From Porcipelethomonas sp964621265 (lineage in GTDB: Bacteria; Bacillota; Clostridia; Oscillospirales; Ruminococcaceae): 59,126 bases of DNA. The stretch is from assembly GCA_964621265.1 (NCBI GenBank), contig CAZULQ010000009.1, forward strand, positions 1 through 59,126, written 5' to 3'. Position numbers and translations under genes: made by a program. The notes below the pieces were generated by a model that was given only the letters and a program-made list of their open reading frames with translations, ran no database searches and was not told where the DNA came from. The stretch's first letter is position 1. Each line of letters begins with the position of its first letter. This document shows, piece by piece, positions 33,943 to 42,470 of this stretch.

Positions 33943-34002
33943 TCAGACTCGGTGAATTGCCGGCTGACCCGGCATGACAAATCCGAAGAAAAAGTTTTTC
34001 AA
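33943..34002 (-). CDS. Possible 19-residue leader peptide upstream of ilvB
   Basis: A perfect AAAGGAGG (34012-34019) lies 9 nt before a TTG start. The frame encodes MKNFFFGFVMPGQPAIHRV and then stops. It overlaps the TGCCGG/CCGGCA hairpin. The peptide is rich in Phe rather than in Leu, Ile or Val, so a classical branched-chain attenuator is not supported. Confidence 0.35.
   Translation of the reverse strand: MKNFFFGFVMPGQPAIHRV
33952..33990. repeat. Hairpin repeat in the ilvB leader (family 2, copy B)
   Basis: On the minus strand the core reads TGTCATGCCGGGTCAGCCGGC. It resembles the minus-strand sequence at 21873-21892 (TGTCCTGTCGGGTCACCGAC). Flanking CTTCGGA/TCTGAAG can extend the stem. 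Confidence 0.45.
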
Positions 34003-34044
34003 CCGGGAAAACCTCCTTTGAGATGAAAAAATACTTATTTAATA

Positions 34045-34073
34045 AATATATCACGATTGCACAAAACTTGCAA
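34045..34073 (-). promoter_or_regulatory. Promoter P2 of the ilv operon
   Basis: Minus-strand TTGCAA (34068-34073), 17-bp spacer, TATATT (34045-34050) with TGA extended -10. It gives a leader of about 165 nt before ilvB. Confidence 0.7.
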
Positions 34074-34107
34074 TAGCAAAAATGAATTTTGTGAGTTTTC
34101 AACATAT

Positions 34108-34128
34108 CATGGCGTCTTAAACGCCATG
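34108..34128. promoter_or_regulatory. Perfect inverted repeat upstream of the ilv P2 promoter
   Basis: CATGGCGT/ACGCCATG with a 5-nt centre lies about 35 bp upstream of the P2 -35 and inside the P1 transcript. No T-run follows. It could be an operator or an RNA hairpin. Confidence 0.5.
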
Positions 34129-34191
34129 CCTGTAAACGAGATTACAAGAGTGTTTTTGATTTTTCAGCGCAAATCGCAATATGTAATAATA

Positions 34192-34220
34192 ATTATACCA
34201 CATTTTATTTTTTATTTCAA
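34192..34220 (-). promoter_or_regulatory. Promoter P1 of the ilv operon
   Basis: Minus-strand TTGAAA (34215-34220), 17-bp spacer, TATAAT (34192-34197) with TGG extended -10. It gives a leader of about 310 nt. The 500-base gap 33876-34376 holds P1, P2, the inverted repeat and the possible leader peptide. Confidence 0.75.
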
Positions 34221-34376
34221 CACTTTACAGCAATAATTTTTTGAAACTCAGTCAAAGCGTGATTTCGGGCGGAAATATGTTGTTAAATATCAAAAAAATC
34301 TGTAATACCCCTTTAATTTTCCTTCTGCAGATGATATAATATAAATAAGTATAAATTTTATCGGGGAGAAATGAAT

Positions 34377-35138
34377 ATGCTCAGTATAGATTTTACAGGT
34401 AAGACAGTTCTTGTAACGGGCGGCACGGGACAGCTCGGCAGGGTTATGTGCGAGACCTTTGCGGACTGCGGGGCTGACGTTATTATTCACTATAATTCAA
34501 ATGAGCAGAAAGCGCATGAGCTTGAGGAAAAAATCAAAGCTATGGGCAGGAGGGCAATAGCCGTCAGGGCGGATATAACGGACTTTGACTCCGTTATGGA
34601 GATGAAGGCTGTGGCAGAGGGCTTTAAAATGCCAGATATCATTGTAAACAATGCTGTTATACAGTATGCGTGGAAACCGCTTCTTGAACAGGATATTGCC
34701 GATTATTACAGTCAGTTTGAATCCTGTATCATGCAGAATGTTTATATGGCAAAAGCCTTTGCGCCGCATATGAAGGAACAGAAATACGGCAGGATTATTG
34801 CAATCAACACAGAATGCTCCGCACTTGCTGAGGAAAACTGCAGTGCATATACAGGTGCAAAGCGTGGACTCGACGGCGTTGTTAGATGTCTTGCAAAGGA
34901 GCTCGGCCCTTATAATATAACTGTAAACCAGGTGGCTCCCGGCTGGACGATAAGTGAGCGTGACCGTGAAAACGGAACGGAAAAACAGGACGCCTATGAC
35001 AGCACCGTGCCGCTTAAAAGACGTGGTACAGACAAGGAAATCGCAAACATGGTTGCATTTTTGGCTTCGGACTTAGCGTCATTTACAACAGGTTCATACA
35101 TTTCGGTTAACGGCGGCAGAGTTATGCCTGCAATATAA
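34377..35138 (+). CDS. Short-chain dehydrogenase/reductase
   Basis: The 253-aa protein from the ATG at 34377 has a GGGGAG site 8 nt upstream; an ATG at 34371 is too close to that site. It has the Rossmann motif VTGGTGQLG, NNAVIQYAWKP, the active YTGAK (YxxxK) and a C-terminal SYISVNGGR. The place of the catalytic serine, 13 residues before the Tyr, holds Thr (INTECS), which is unusual. It lies 18 nt before the GH2 gene, so it may act on a sugar released by it. The substrate is unknown. Confidence 0.88.
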   Translation: MLSIDFTGKTVLVTGGTGQLGRVMCETFADCGADVIIHYNSNEQKAHELEEKIKAMGRRAIAVRADITDFDSVMEMKAVAEGFKMPDIIVNNAVIQYAWKPLLEQDIADYYSQFESCIMQNVYMAKAFAPHMKEQKYGRIIAINTECSALAEENCSAYTGAKRGLDGVVRCLAKELGPYNITVNQVAPGWTISERDRENGTEKQDAYDSTVPLKRRGTDKEIANMVAFLASDLASFTTGSYISVNGGRVMPAI

Positions 35139-35156
35139 CACAGATTGGAGATTGAC

Positions 35157-37928
35157 ATGAAGGATACAATTTATCTTGACGGGCTCTGGGGAGTGAAACT
35201 CGACGCCGGAAAAGAGGGTATTGAAAAGGAATACTATAAAACCTTGTTTGATGACAGCATAATGCTTCCGTCAACTCTTTCACAGGCTCAGAAGGGTGAA
35301 AAGAACTTTGAAAAGGAAAAGGACTTTCTGACTGAAAAGTTTAAATTTGAAGGTTATGCGTGGTTTCAGCGAAAGGTGTATATAAAAGAGCTTCACGAAA
35401 AAAATGTAAAGCTTTTTCTGGAAAGAACAAGAAAGACAATGCTCTGGATTAACGGCGTACAGGCGGGCGGATTGCTCGACAGCCTCAATGTACCGCATGT
35501 GTATGATGTCGGAGAGCACCTTATCTGCGGAGAAAATATAATAACCGTTATGGTTGACAATACTGACTACCCGACAAGAGGCGGTCACCTTACATCGCCA
35601 GACACACAGACTAACTGGAACGGTATTACAGGTGAAATTTCGCTTCGTTTCTATGAAAATGTCCATATCGAAAATGTAAGAGTTTTCCCTGATATTCACA
35701 AAAACACCGTTAAGGTCAAGTGCAGACTTGTCGGTGCTGAAACTGCGGAGCTTAATGTTTTTGCGTTTATGGGCAGAGAGTATTCAAGCGAACAGCAGTT
35801 CAATGTTACCACCGATGAAAACGGCTTTGTGGAATTTGTGTACCACATGGACTGTGAAGTAAAAGTCTGGAGCGAATTCAGACCATATTACTACATGCTT
35901 TCAATTGAGCTTCCGAATGGTGATACAGTCCGTACCCGTTTTGGTATGAGAGAATTTACAACCGATGGAATGGAATTTAGAATAAACGGAAACAATGTAT
36001 TCCTCAGAGGAAAGCATGACGGTCTTGTTTTCCCGCTTACAGGGGCGGCGCCTACTGAGGTTGAACCATGGGTAAAGGTTCTGAGAACTGCCAAGGAATA
36101 CGGCATAAACCACTATCGTTTCCACACATGCTGTCCGCCTGAAGCGGCATTCACTGCGGCGGATTTAGTCGGTATATACATGGAGCCTGAGCTTCCGTTC
36201 TGGGGCACCTTACAGGGTGAGGGCGAGGACGGCTTCAATAAGGAGGAGCAGGAATATCTCATAAAAGAGGGCTTCAGAATTATGGACGAATACGGTAACC
36301 ACCCGTCGTTCTGTATGTTTTCTCTCGGAAATGAGCTCTGGGGAAATGCTCAGCGCATGAACGAAATCATGAAGGCGTATAAGGAGCATGATGACCGCCA
36401 TCTTTACACAATGGGCTCGAATAATTTCCAGTTCTATCCGAATATTGTTGAGGCAGATGACTTCTTCTGCGGAGTACGTCTGAGCCGTGAGCGACTTATA
36501 AGAGGCTCTTATGCTATGTGCGACGCACCTCTCGGCCATATTCAGACAGACAAGCCGAATACTTCCCATAATTACGATATGTTTATCTGTCCGCCTGTTT
36601 CAGAGGACGGCTCTGCGGCGGAGGGCGAAATTGAAATCCAGTACGGAACAGGCGTAAAGAAGGTTAAGGTGTCAGGAAATGCGGGCGGCTTGAATCCGCA
36701 GATACCTGTTGTTTCCCACGAAGTCGGACAGTATACATTCTATCCTGATTTCAACGAAATTGATAAGTACACAGGTGTGCTGAAGGCAAGAAACTTTGAA
36801 TTGTTCATGGAGCGTCTTGAGGAAAAGGGCATGCTTTCAAAGTGGAAAAAGTTCTTTAAGGCAAGCGGTAACTTAGCGGCACAGTGCTATAAGGACGAGA
36901 TTGAAACCGCAATGCGCTCTGAAAAGCTTTCGGGCTTCCAGCTTCTTGACCTGCAGGATTTCCCCGGACAGGGAACAGCGCTTGTCGGTATTCTCAATGC
37001 ATTCATGGAAAACAAGGGCTTTGTAACTCCGAAAAAGTGGAGAGGCTTTTGTTCAGAAAAGGTACTGCTTGCGCAGTTTGATGACTATGTACTGACAGGG
37101 AAGGAATTTGAAGCTTATGTTTCTGTGCGCTGTCATCAGCCTGGCGGTCTTGAGGACAGCTTTATCCACTGGGAAATTTCCAGAGACGGTGAAGTTATAT
37201 GCAGTGACGATATTGATGTTTATGAGCACAGAAACGGACTTATAAATGTCGGCGTTATAAAGTGGAATGTGCCTCAGGTTAAAAAGCCGTCAAAGGTTGT
37301 TTTAACACTTAAAGCGAGAAATGTTGAAAACAGCTATGAGCTCTGGATTTTCCCTGAGAATGTGCCTGAGAGCAGGAGCGGCGCTGTTATCACGGAAAGC
37401 GCCGATGAAGCAGTTAAAATGCTTCAGAACGGAAAAAGGGTACTGCTTGTTTCCGACAAGCTCAGAAACAGCATTGAGGGTGTTTACTGTACTGATTTCT
37501 GGTGCTATCCTATGTTCCGTTCCATATCCGAGAGCATGAATAAGCCTGTCCCGACAGGTACTATGGGACTTCTTATTAAAAATCATCATGGCGCATTTGA
37601 AAGCTTTGCAACTGAAAGCTATTCAACTCCGCAGTGGTATAACATCGTTACAAGCGGCGTTTGTGCGATACTTGACGATTCACCGCGTGACTATTTCCCT
37701 GTTGTTCAGACAATCGACAACTGGGAGAGAAACCACAAGCTTGGCAACGTGTTTGAAGCGAAGGTTTCAGACGGCAGACTTATGGTGTGTACAATGTCTC
37801 TTGAAAAGCTTATGGCAACAGCTGAGGGAAGATGGTTTGTAAAGAGCGTCAGCGACTACTGCGCTTCAGATGAATTTGCTCCGACAGCAGAGCTTGAAAG
37901 CGGATATGTAAGAGGACTTTTTGAATAA
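35157..37928 (+). CDS. Glycoside hydrolase family 2 protein
   Basis: The 923-aa cytoplasmic protein (no signal peptide) has an N-terminal jelly-roll sugar-binding domain (about 1-170), an Ig-like domain (175-270) and a TIM barrel (275-620). The acid/base is Glu393 in SLGNELWGN and the probable nucleophile Glu522 in VSHEVGQ. A C-terminal extension (about 620-923) is not obviously related to LacZ domains. The start ATG 35157 has a GGAG site; a TTG at 35145 is the alternative. GH2 covers beta-galactosidase, beta-glucuronidase and related activities; motif spacing does not decide which. Its operon partner is an SDR, and an AraC gene lies 1 kb downstream. Confidence 0.9.
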   Translation: MKDTIYLDGLWGVKLDAGKEGIEKEYYKTLFDDSIMLPSTLSQAQKGEKNFEKEKDFLTEKFKFEGYAWFQRKVYIKELHEKNVKLFLERTRKTMLWINGVQAGGLLDSLNVPHVYDVGEHLICGENIITVMVDNTDYPTRGGHLTSPDTQTNWNGITGEISLRFYENVHIENVRVFPDIHKNTVKVKCRLVGAETAELNVFAFMGREYSSEQQFNVTTDENGFVEFVYHMDCEVKVWSEFRPYYYMLSIELPNGDTVRTRFGMREFTTDGMEFRINGNNVFLRGKHDGLVFPLTGAAPTEVEPWVKVLRTAKEYGINHYRFHTCCPPEAAFTAADLVGIYMEPELPFWGTLQGEGEDGFNKEEQEYLIKEGFRIMDEYGNHPSFCMFSLGNELWGNAQRMNEIMKAYKEHDDRHLYTMGSNNFQFYPNIVEADDFFCGVRLSRERLIRGSYAMCDAPLGHIQTDKPNTSHNYDMFICPPVSEDGSAAEGEIEIQYGTGVKKVKVSGNAGGLNPQIPVVSHEVGQYTFYPDFNEIDKYTGVLKARNFELFMERLEEKGMLSKWKKFFKASGNLAAQCYKDEIETAMRSEKLSGFQLLDLQDFPGQGTALVGILNAFMENKGFVTPKKWRGFCSEKVLLAQFDDYVLTGKEFEAYVSVRCHQPGGLEDSFIHWEISRDGEVICSDDIDVYEHRNGLINVGVIKWNVPQVKKPSKVVLTLKARNVENSYELWIFPENVPESRSGAVITESADEAVKMLQNGKRVLLVSDKLRNSIEGVYCTDFWCYPMFRSISESMNKPVPTGTMGLLIKNHHGAFESFATESYSTPQWYNIVTSGVCAILDDSPRDYFPVVQTIDNWERNHKLGNVFEAKVSDGRLMVCTMSLEKLMATAEGRWFVKSVSDYCASDEFAPTAELESGYVRGLFE

Positions 37929-37952
37929 GTATATTTTAATATGACTGAAAAA

Positions 37953-37980
37953 GGGCTGATGCTTAAATCAGCCCGATTTT
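37953..37980 (+). terminator. Terminator of the SDR-GH2 operon
   Basis: Stem GGGCTGAT/ATCAGCCC followed by GATTTTCTG. The T-run is short. Confidence 0.7.
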
Positions 37981-38007
37981 CTGATATCTGATATTTGGAG
38001 GCTTGTT

Positions 38008-38829
38008 TTGAAGATTCTGATTTTTCTGCTCGGAATGTTTTTTATGTTTCTGATTTATGTTTATGCGGAAAACAAACTGCTGATTACAAGAAAATATATA
38101 ATCGACACAAATAAAAATCCTGCGGGAAAGCTTGACATAGTGCAGATTTCCGATGTACATAAAAAGCGTATTGCGTCAAAAATCATAAGCCGTACAAAGC
38201 AGCTTGAACCCGATGCTGTATTTCTGACAGGTGATATTGTTTCACGTCATGAGACTGATTTTTCTCAGCTTGACAAGCTGCTTTCGGGACTGTCTGCGAT
38301 ATGCCCTGTATACGCCTGTATCGGCAATCATGAACAGGACCTGCCCGATGAGCTTATGGAGCAGTACAGAGCGCTTATGAAAAAGTACGGCGTCTGTCTG
38401 CTTGAAAATGCTGTGACAGACCTTCATAAAGACGGTATAAATGTTAAAATCGCAGGTGCGTCACTAAAGCATGGCGTGTATAAAAATCCCGAGGGCGGAT
38501 ATTCTGACCTTGAACAGTATACCGTAGCTGACCTTAGCGCTGATATCGGCGAAAAGGAAGGCTGTACAATTCTTCTTGCACACAATCCGCTCTGCTTTGA
38601 GGCATATTCGCAGTGGGGCGCAGACGCTGTGTTCAGCGGCCATATACACGGCGGCTCTGTAAGAATTCCTGTTCTGGGCGGATTACTGTCGCCTGAGAGG
38701 AAGTTTTTCCCGAAATACAGCAAGGGAGTGTACAAAAAAGGAAAAACGACTATGGTTGTTTCGGGCGGTATCGGAAAGCCGAGAATCTTCAATCCTCCGG
38801 AAATAATTTACAGTCGTATAAATTTCTGA
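38008..38829 (+). CDS. Membrane-anchored metallophosphoesterase
   Basis: The 273-aa protein begins at a TTG 7 nt after GGAGG. One N-terminal hydrophobic helix (1-20) anchors it. The calcineurin-like core has all the metal motifs: DVHK, GDIV, GNHE, LLAHNP and GHIHGGSV. This set is typical of the YkuE/YaeI group, which includes UDP-2,3-diacylglucosamine and phosphodiester hydrolases. The substrate is unknown. Confidence 0.88.
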   Translation: MKILIFLLGMFFMFLIYVYAENKLLITRKYIIDTNKNPAGKLDIVQISDVHKKRIASKIISRTKQLEPDAVFLTGDIVSRHETDFSQLDKLLSGLSAICPVYACIGNHEQDLPDELMEQYRALMKKYGVCLLENAVTDLHKDGINVKIAGASLKHGVYKNPEGGYSDLEQYTVADLSADIGEKEGCTILLAHNPLCFEAYSQWGADAVFSGHIHGGSVRIPVLGGLLSPERKFFPKYSKGVYKKGKTTMVVSGGIGKPRIFNPPEIIYSRINF

Positions 38830-38848
38830 ACAAAAGTCAATTAATGGG

Positions 38849-38877
38849 TTGCAAAAAGAATTAAACTATGCTACAAT
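38849..38877 (+). promoter_or_regulatory. Promoter upstream of the AraC regulator
   Basis: TTGCAA (38849-38854), 17-bp spacer, TACAAT (38872-38877) with TGC extended -10. Confidence 0.7.
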
Positions 38878-38890
38878 AGAATATAGGGGT

Positions 38891-38922
38891 AGGCCTGATG
38901 AATAATTATAGGCCTTTTTGTT
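38891..38922 (+). terminator. Hairpin with T-run in the leader of the AraC gene (possible attenuator)
   Basis: Stem AGGCCT/AGGCCT (38891-38896 with 38910-38915) followed by TTTTTG. It lies about 8 nt after the predicted start of transcription and before the AraC start codon. Confidence 0.6.
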
Positions 38923-38979
38923 GTATTTTATAGTATCGCATCAAGCGGAAAAAATATTGAGTAAAGGAGCGTGTTTGTT

Positions 38980-39834
38980 GTGGAAGATTATACATACGAA
39001 CAAATTCACCACCATTCTGAAACCGGCATGAAGTATGAGATTTACGATACAGACGGTTTCTTTAATTCAAAACACTGGCACAATGAACTTGAAATCGTAT
39101 ATGTGATTTCGGGCGGCATGACTCTTGATATCGACGGAAAGGAATATCGTCTTTCCTCGGGGGGATTTGTTGTTGTAAATCCGAGAAGTATACATTCTGT
39201 TGTCTGTCAGGAAAAAACCCGTCATATGCTTATTCAGATACCATATGAGGTGCTGAGAAAAAACATTACTGACATTGACATAACAGCATTTAACTGCTAT
39301 TGTCCTAAGGCTGAAAACTGTGTCGGTGAAAATACTGCTGTCAGGTCCGACCTTGAAAAGCTCAGACGTCATTTCGAGTCACAGAAGGACGACGGCTATT
39401 ACTTAAAGTTCAATTCACTGGTTTTTGAACTTCTCTATAAGCTTGTAACAGGCTTCAAATCGGTTTCTGACCCTGTTTCAAGAAAGAAAACAGACAGAAA
39501 TATTCAGCGACTTGGTATTGTAATTCAGTATGTGCGTCAGCACTATGCTGAGAATATCACTTTAAACGATGCGGCTGAGACGATTGACTTAAACCGTGAA
39601 TATTTCGCAAGATTCTTCAGGAAGTATATGGGCATGACCTTTATGGACTATGTCTTTGCTGTAAGACTTGAGCATGTCTATCACGATATTCTGACTACTG
39701 ATTACACAATCGGTGTTATTGCCGACAGAAACGGTTTCTGTCATAACTACAAGCTTTTTGTACGCAAGTTCAAGGAGCAGTATGGCTGCAGCCCTGGCGA
39801 AGCAAGAAAAAGAAACAGTCACAAGAATTTTTAA
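38980..39834 (+). CDS. AraC-family transcriptional regulator with cupin N-terminus
   Basis: The GTG at 38980 is preferred because AAAGGAG ends 10 nt before it; a GTG at 38971 is too close. The 284-aa protein has an N-terminal cupin (about 25-110, WHNELEIVYVISG and VVNPRSIHSV) for ligand binding. The C-terminal double helix-turn-helix has LNDAAETIDLNREYFARFF and GVIADRNGFCHNYKLF. Such regulators usually activate sugar-use genes, and the SDR-GH2 operon on the same strand is a candidate target by position only. Confidence 0.92.
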   Translation: MEDYTYEQIHHHSETGMKYEIYDTDGFFNSKHWHNELEIVYVISGGMTLDIDGKEYRLSSGGFVVVNPRSIHSVVCQEKTRHMLIQIPYEVLRKNITDIDITAFNCYCPKAENCVGENTAVRSDLEKLRRHFESQKDDGYYLKFNSLVFELLYKLVTGFKSVSDPVSRKKTDRNIQRLGIVIQYVRQHYAENITLNDAAETIDLNREYFARFFRKYMGMTFMDYVFAVRLEHVYHDILTTDYTIGVIADRNGFCHNYKLFVRKFKEQYGCSPGEARKRNSHKNF

Positions 39835-39840
39835 GATATA

Positions 39841-39872
39841 AAAAAGGGAGACTTTGAAAAGTCTCCCTTTTT
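39841..39872 (+). terminator. Terminator of the AraC gene
   Basis: AAAAAGGGAGACTTT pairs with AAAGTCTCCCTTTTT around a short loop. It could work in both directions. Confidence 0.9.
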
Positions 39873-39894
39873 ACTTTATATACAGCTTCTGTAA

Positions 39895-39928
39895 AGAAAA
39901 AGTGCCTTTCAGTATTTGAAAGGCACTT
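39895..39928 (-). terminator. Terminator of secDF
   Basis: Stem AAGTGCCTTTCA/TGAAAGGCACTT (39900-39928), minus-strand exit TTTTTC. Confidence 0.9.
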
Positions 39929-39935
39929 GGTTTTA

Positions 39936-40862
39936 TTATGCTTTTTTCTTTGATGTTTTTCTCTCATTCCACCAAACCCAGAGCTGTGAAGCAACGAAAA
40001 GGCTTGAGTATGTACCGGCAATCATACCGACAATCATTGGAATTGAGAAGCTTAAAATTGAGCTTACACCGAAGATGTATGCAACAACTGTAACGATAAC
40101 CATTGTTGCAACTGTTGTTATAGAAGTTCTGATTGAACGCTTGAGTGACTGAGCTGTACTTGTATTAACAAGCTCTGAAACTGACGCTTTCTTCATAAGC
40201 TTCTTGTTTTCTCTGATTCTGTCGTAAACTACGATCGTATCGTTTACTGAGTAACCGAGAATTGTAAGGATAACGGCGATGAAGTTTGAGTTGATTTCAT
40301 AACCCATAACAACGAATGCACCGAATACGAATACGAGGTTGTGGAGAAGTCCGACAACGGCACAAACACCTGCTGACCAACCGCTTATCTGCTTGAATCT
40401 TACTGCGATGTAAAGAATGATAAGGAGAGCAGCAAGGATTGAAACGATAATACACTTGATGAAGAATTCACGGCCTGATGAAGGATTTACGTCACTTGAG
40501 TCAAGAAGCTCAAGGTTTGCATCAGGGAATTTTTCTCCAAGCATGTTTGTGAGGGCTTCCTGCATTTCAGGTGAAAGACCCTGGTCGTAACTGAATGAGA
40601 TTGCAAATGTGTTAGCATTACCTGAAAGGCTTTCACCCTCCTGGATTGTAACAGGTGTTCCGAGAAGTGACTCGATATCGCCCTGTACTGAGTTAATATC
40701 ACATTTTGTTTCTGTTGCGTATGAAATAATTGTACCGCCCTTGAATTCAATTGCGATTTCAACGCCTCTGATAACTGATACTACGAGAATAACAACCATC
40801 AGAACAAGCGGAATAAGAAACCATGTCTTCTTCTTCGATGAAAAATCATAATTCTTAGTCAT
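39936..40862 (-). CDS. secF: Protein translocase subunit SecF
   Basis: SecF forms, with SecD, the proton-driven RND complex that pulls secreted proteins after SecYEG. The ATG at 40862 has the GGAGGTGA site inside the secD end and overlaps the secD stop by 8 nt; a GTG at 40871 sits on that site. The 308-aa protein has the N-terminal helix, the GVEIAIEFKGGTII block, a P4-type domain and five helices with NFIAVILTILGYSVNDTIVV, which carries the conserved Asp. Confidence 0.96.
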   Translation of the reverse strand: MTKNYDFSSKKKTWFLIPLVLMVVILVVSVIRGVEIAIEFKGGTIISYATETKCDINSVQGDIESLLGTPVTIQEGESLSGNANTFAISFSYDQGLSPEMQEALTNMLGEKFPDANLELLDSSDVNPSSGREFFIKCIIVSILAALLIILYIAVRFKQISGWSAGVCAVVGLLHNLVFVFGAFVVMGYEINSNFIAVILTILGYSVNDTIVVYDRIRENKKLMKKASVSELVNTSTAQSLKRSIRTSITTVATMVIVTVVAYIFGVSSILSFSIPMIVGMIAGTYSSLFVASQLWVWWNERKTSKKKA

Positions 40863-42309
40863 TATTCTCACCTCCGTAAAGCTTCTTATTTCTGAAAATC
40901 TTAAATCTTGAAAGTGAATATACCATCATCTTTGATGCAAACACGCCCATTACAAAGTTCATTGCTGTACCGATAAGGAGTGTGTAACCGAATGAGTAGA
41001 TAACACCTTCTGTTGTAGCACCGATTCCGAACCAGCTGAGAACTGTGTTGAGACCGCTTGCAAGGAAGCTGTCAGGTGTACCGAATGCAGCCATGAGGAT
41101 TAAAGCAACGATAAGGCTTGTGAGGTTTCCGTCAAAGATTGATGAGAACGCTCTCTGATAACCTGCTTTAAGAGATGTGTCAAGGCTTTTGCCTGAGCGA
41201 AGCTCTTCCTTGATACGTTCGCCTGTGATGATATTGGCGTCAACACCCATACCAACTGCAAGGATAATACCCGCAATACCTGGGATTGTAAGAGTTGAGC
41301 TTTCCATGAAGCCGAACCAGCCTGAGATGAATGCCAGTGTTACGGCAACCTGTCCGATGATTGAGATTGAAGCAACAATACCGGGAATCTTATAGAGTAT
41401 TGTCATGTAAATTGCGATAAATACAAATGCGATAAGACCACTGATAATCATAGCCTTTAATGCACCTGAACCGAGAGTTGGTGAAATTGTCTTGAAGCTT
41501 GCTGTTTCAAGCTTGAAAGGAAGTGCGCCTGAATTAATCTTGTCGGCTAAGTCCTTGGCTGATTCAGCAGTGAAATCACCTGAGATAACTGCAGTACCGT
41601 CTGTAATAGCTTCGTTTACAGTCGGAGCTGAAATCATGTCATTGTCCATCCAGATTGAGATGGCTGTACCTGTTCCTGCAAGTGAAGCAGTAGCGTCAGC
41701 AAAATTCTGCTTTGCAGAATCTGTAAGCTTTAAGACTACAACGTCCTCGTATGTACCGTCTTCCTGTGGCTGGCTGTCCCAGTAAGCCTTTTCAATGTCT
41801 GCACCCTCAATAACTGTGAGACCTGAAGGAACGATTTCAGTAACCTCTTCAGTTTCACCTGTTACTTCGTTTACAACTTCTGAAATTTCTTCCTTTGTTT
41901 CTGTTCCGACTCTGAATGACAGCATAGCTGTTTCACCGAGTTCCTTTACAGCAGCCTTAGGGTCGAAATTCTTTTCTCCTGCCTGCCATGGGAATCTTAC
42001 GATGATTCTGTCATTTTCATTGTCCTGATAAACCTCACTGTCATTGATGTTAAGTGAGAAAAGTCTCTGCTCGATAACTGCCTGAGCTGCGTCGAGCTGT
42101 TCATCTGTTGCGTCGATTCCGCCCTGTGGAACGAAAGTAACGTCAACACCGCCCTGAATGTCTATTCCAAGACGTATATCTTCAACACCCTTGATTTTGA
42201 CTGATCTGATATCGCCATACTGTGTTGACACACCGAAGATAACCGATGCGGCAAAAGCAAGTATCAGAGCAAAGATGATGAAGAAAACGGGTTTCTTTGC
42301 GTATTTCAC
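40855..42309 (-). CDS. secD: Protein translocase subunit SecD
   Basis: The 484-aa protein has an N-terminal helix, LGIDIQGGVDV, a large P1 head domain (about 60-280), the GSGALKAMIISGLIAF start of the membrane part and GVDANIITGERIKEELR in the channel helix. It lies directly before secF and has its own promoter, which also serves secF. Confidence 0.96.
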   Translation of the reverse strand: MKYAKKPVFFIIFALILAFAASVIFGVSTQYGDIRSVKIKGVEDIRLGIDIQGGVDVTFVPQGGIDATDEQLDAAQAVIEQRLFSLNINDSEVYQDNENDRIIVRFPWQAGEKNFDPKAAVKELGETAMLSFRVGTETKEEISEVVNEVTGETEEVTEIVPSGLTVIEGADIEKAYWDSQPQEDGTYEDVVVLKLTDSAKQNFADATASLAGTGTAISIWMDNDMISAPTVNEAITDGTAVISGDFTAESAKDLADKINSGALPFKLETASFKTISPTLGSGALKAMIISGLIAFVFIAIYMTILYKIPGIVASISIIGQVAVTLAFISGWFGFMESSTLTIPGIAGIILAVGMGVDANIITGERIKEELRSGKSLDTSLKAGYQRAFSSIFDGNLTSLIVALILMAAFGTPDSFLASGLNTVLSWFGIGATTEGVIYSFGYTLLIGTAMNFVMGVFASKMMVYSLSRFKIFRNKKLYGGENND

Positions 42310-42370
42310 GATCTGACCTCCTGTATTTTTTTATCCGATATATTTTCTTGATATATCGCAATTAACTATA

Positions 42371-42399
42371 ATTATAAGATTATTTAAATCCTGTGTCAA
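42371..42399 (-). promoter_or_regulatory. Promoter of secDF
   Basis: Minus-strand TTGACA (42394-42399), 17-bp spacer, TATAAT (42371-42376). It directly follows the terminator of the upstream gene. Confidence 0.8.
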
Positions 42400-42421
42400 G
42401 GGCAAAAACCATAATTTGCCC
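42400..42421 (-). terminator. Terminator-like hairpin after the SecD-like gene
   Basis: GGGCAAA/TTTGCCC stem with a T-rich loop on the minus strand. The exit is only TTG, so termination may be partial. Confidence 0.5.
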
Positions 42422-42470
42422 TATTTTCATTGCATTTTCACAAATACGGGTACATATATTATATGTTTTG

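Noticed and set aside
34087..34101. Possible CodY box (AATTTTGTGAGTTTT)
   Set aside because: Only about 11 of 15 positions match the consensus, which is common by chance in AT-rich DNA.
33872..34105. Open frame of 77 aa upstream of ilvB
   Set aside because: It starts without a ribosome binding site, crosses the P2 region and overlaps the ilvB start; the composition does not look like a protein.
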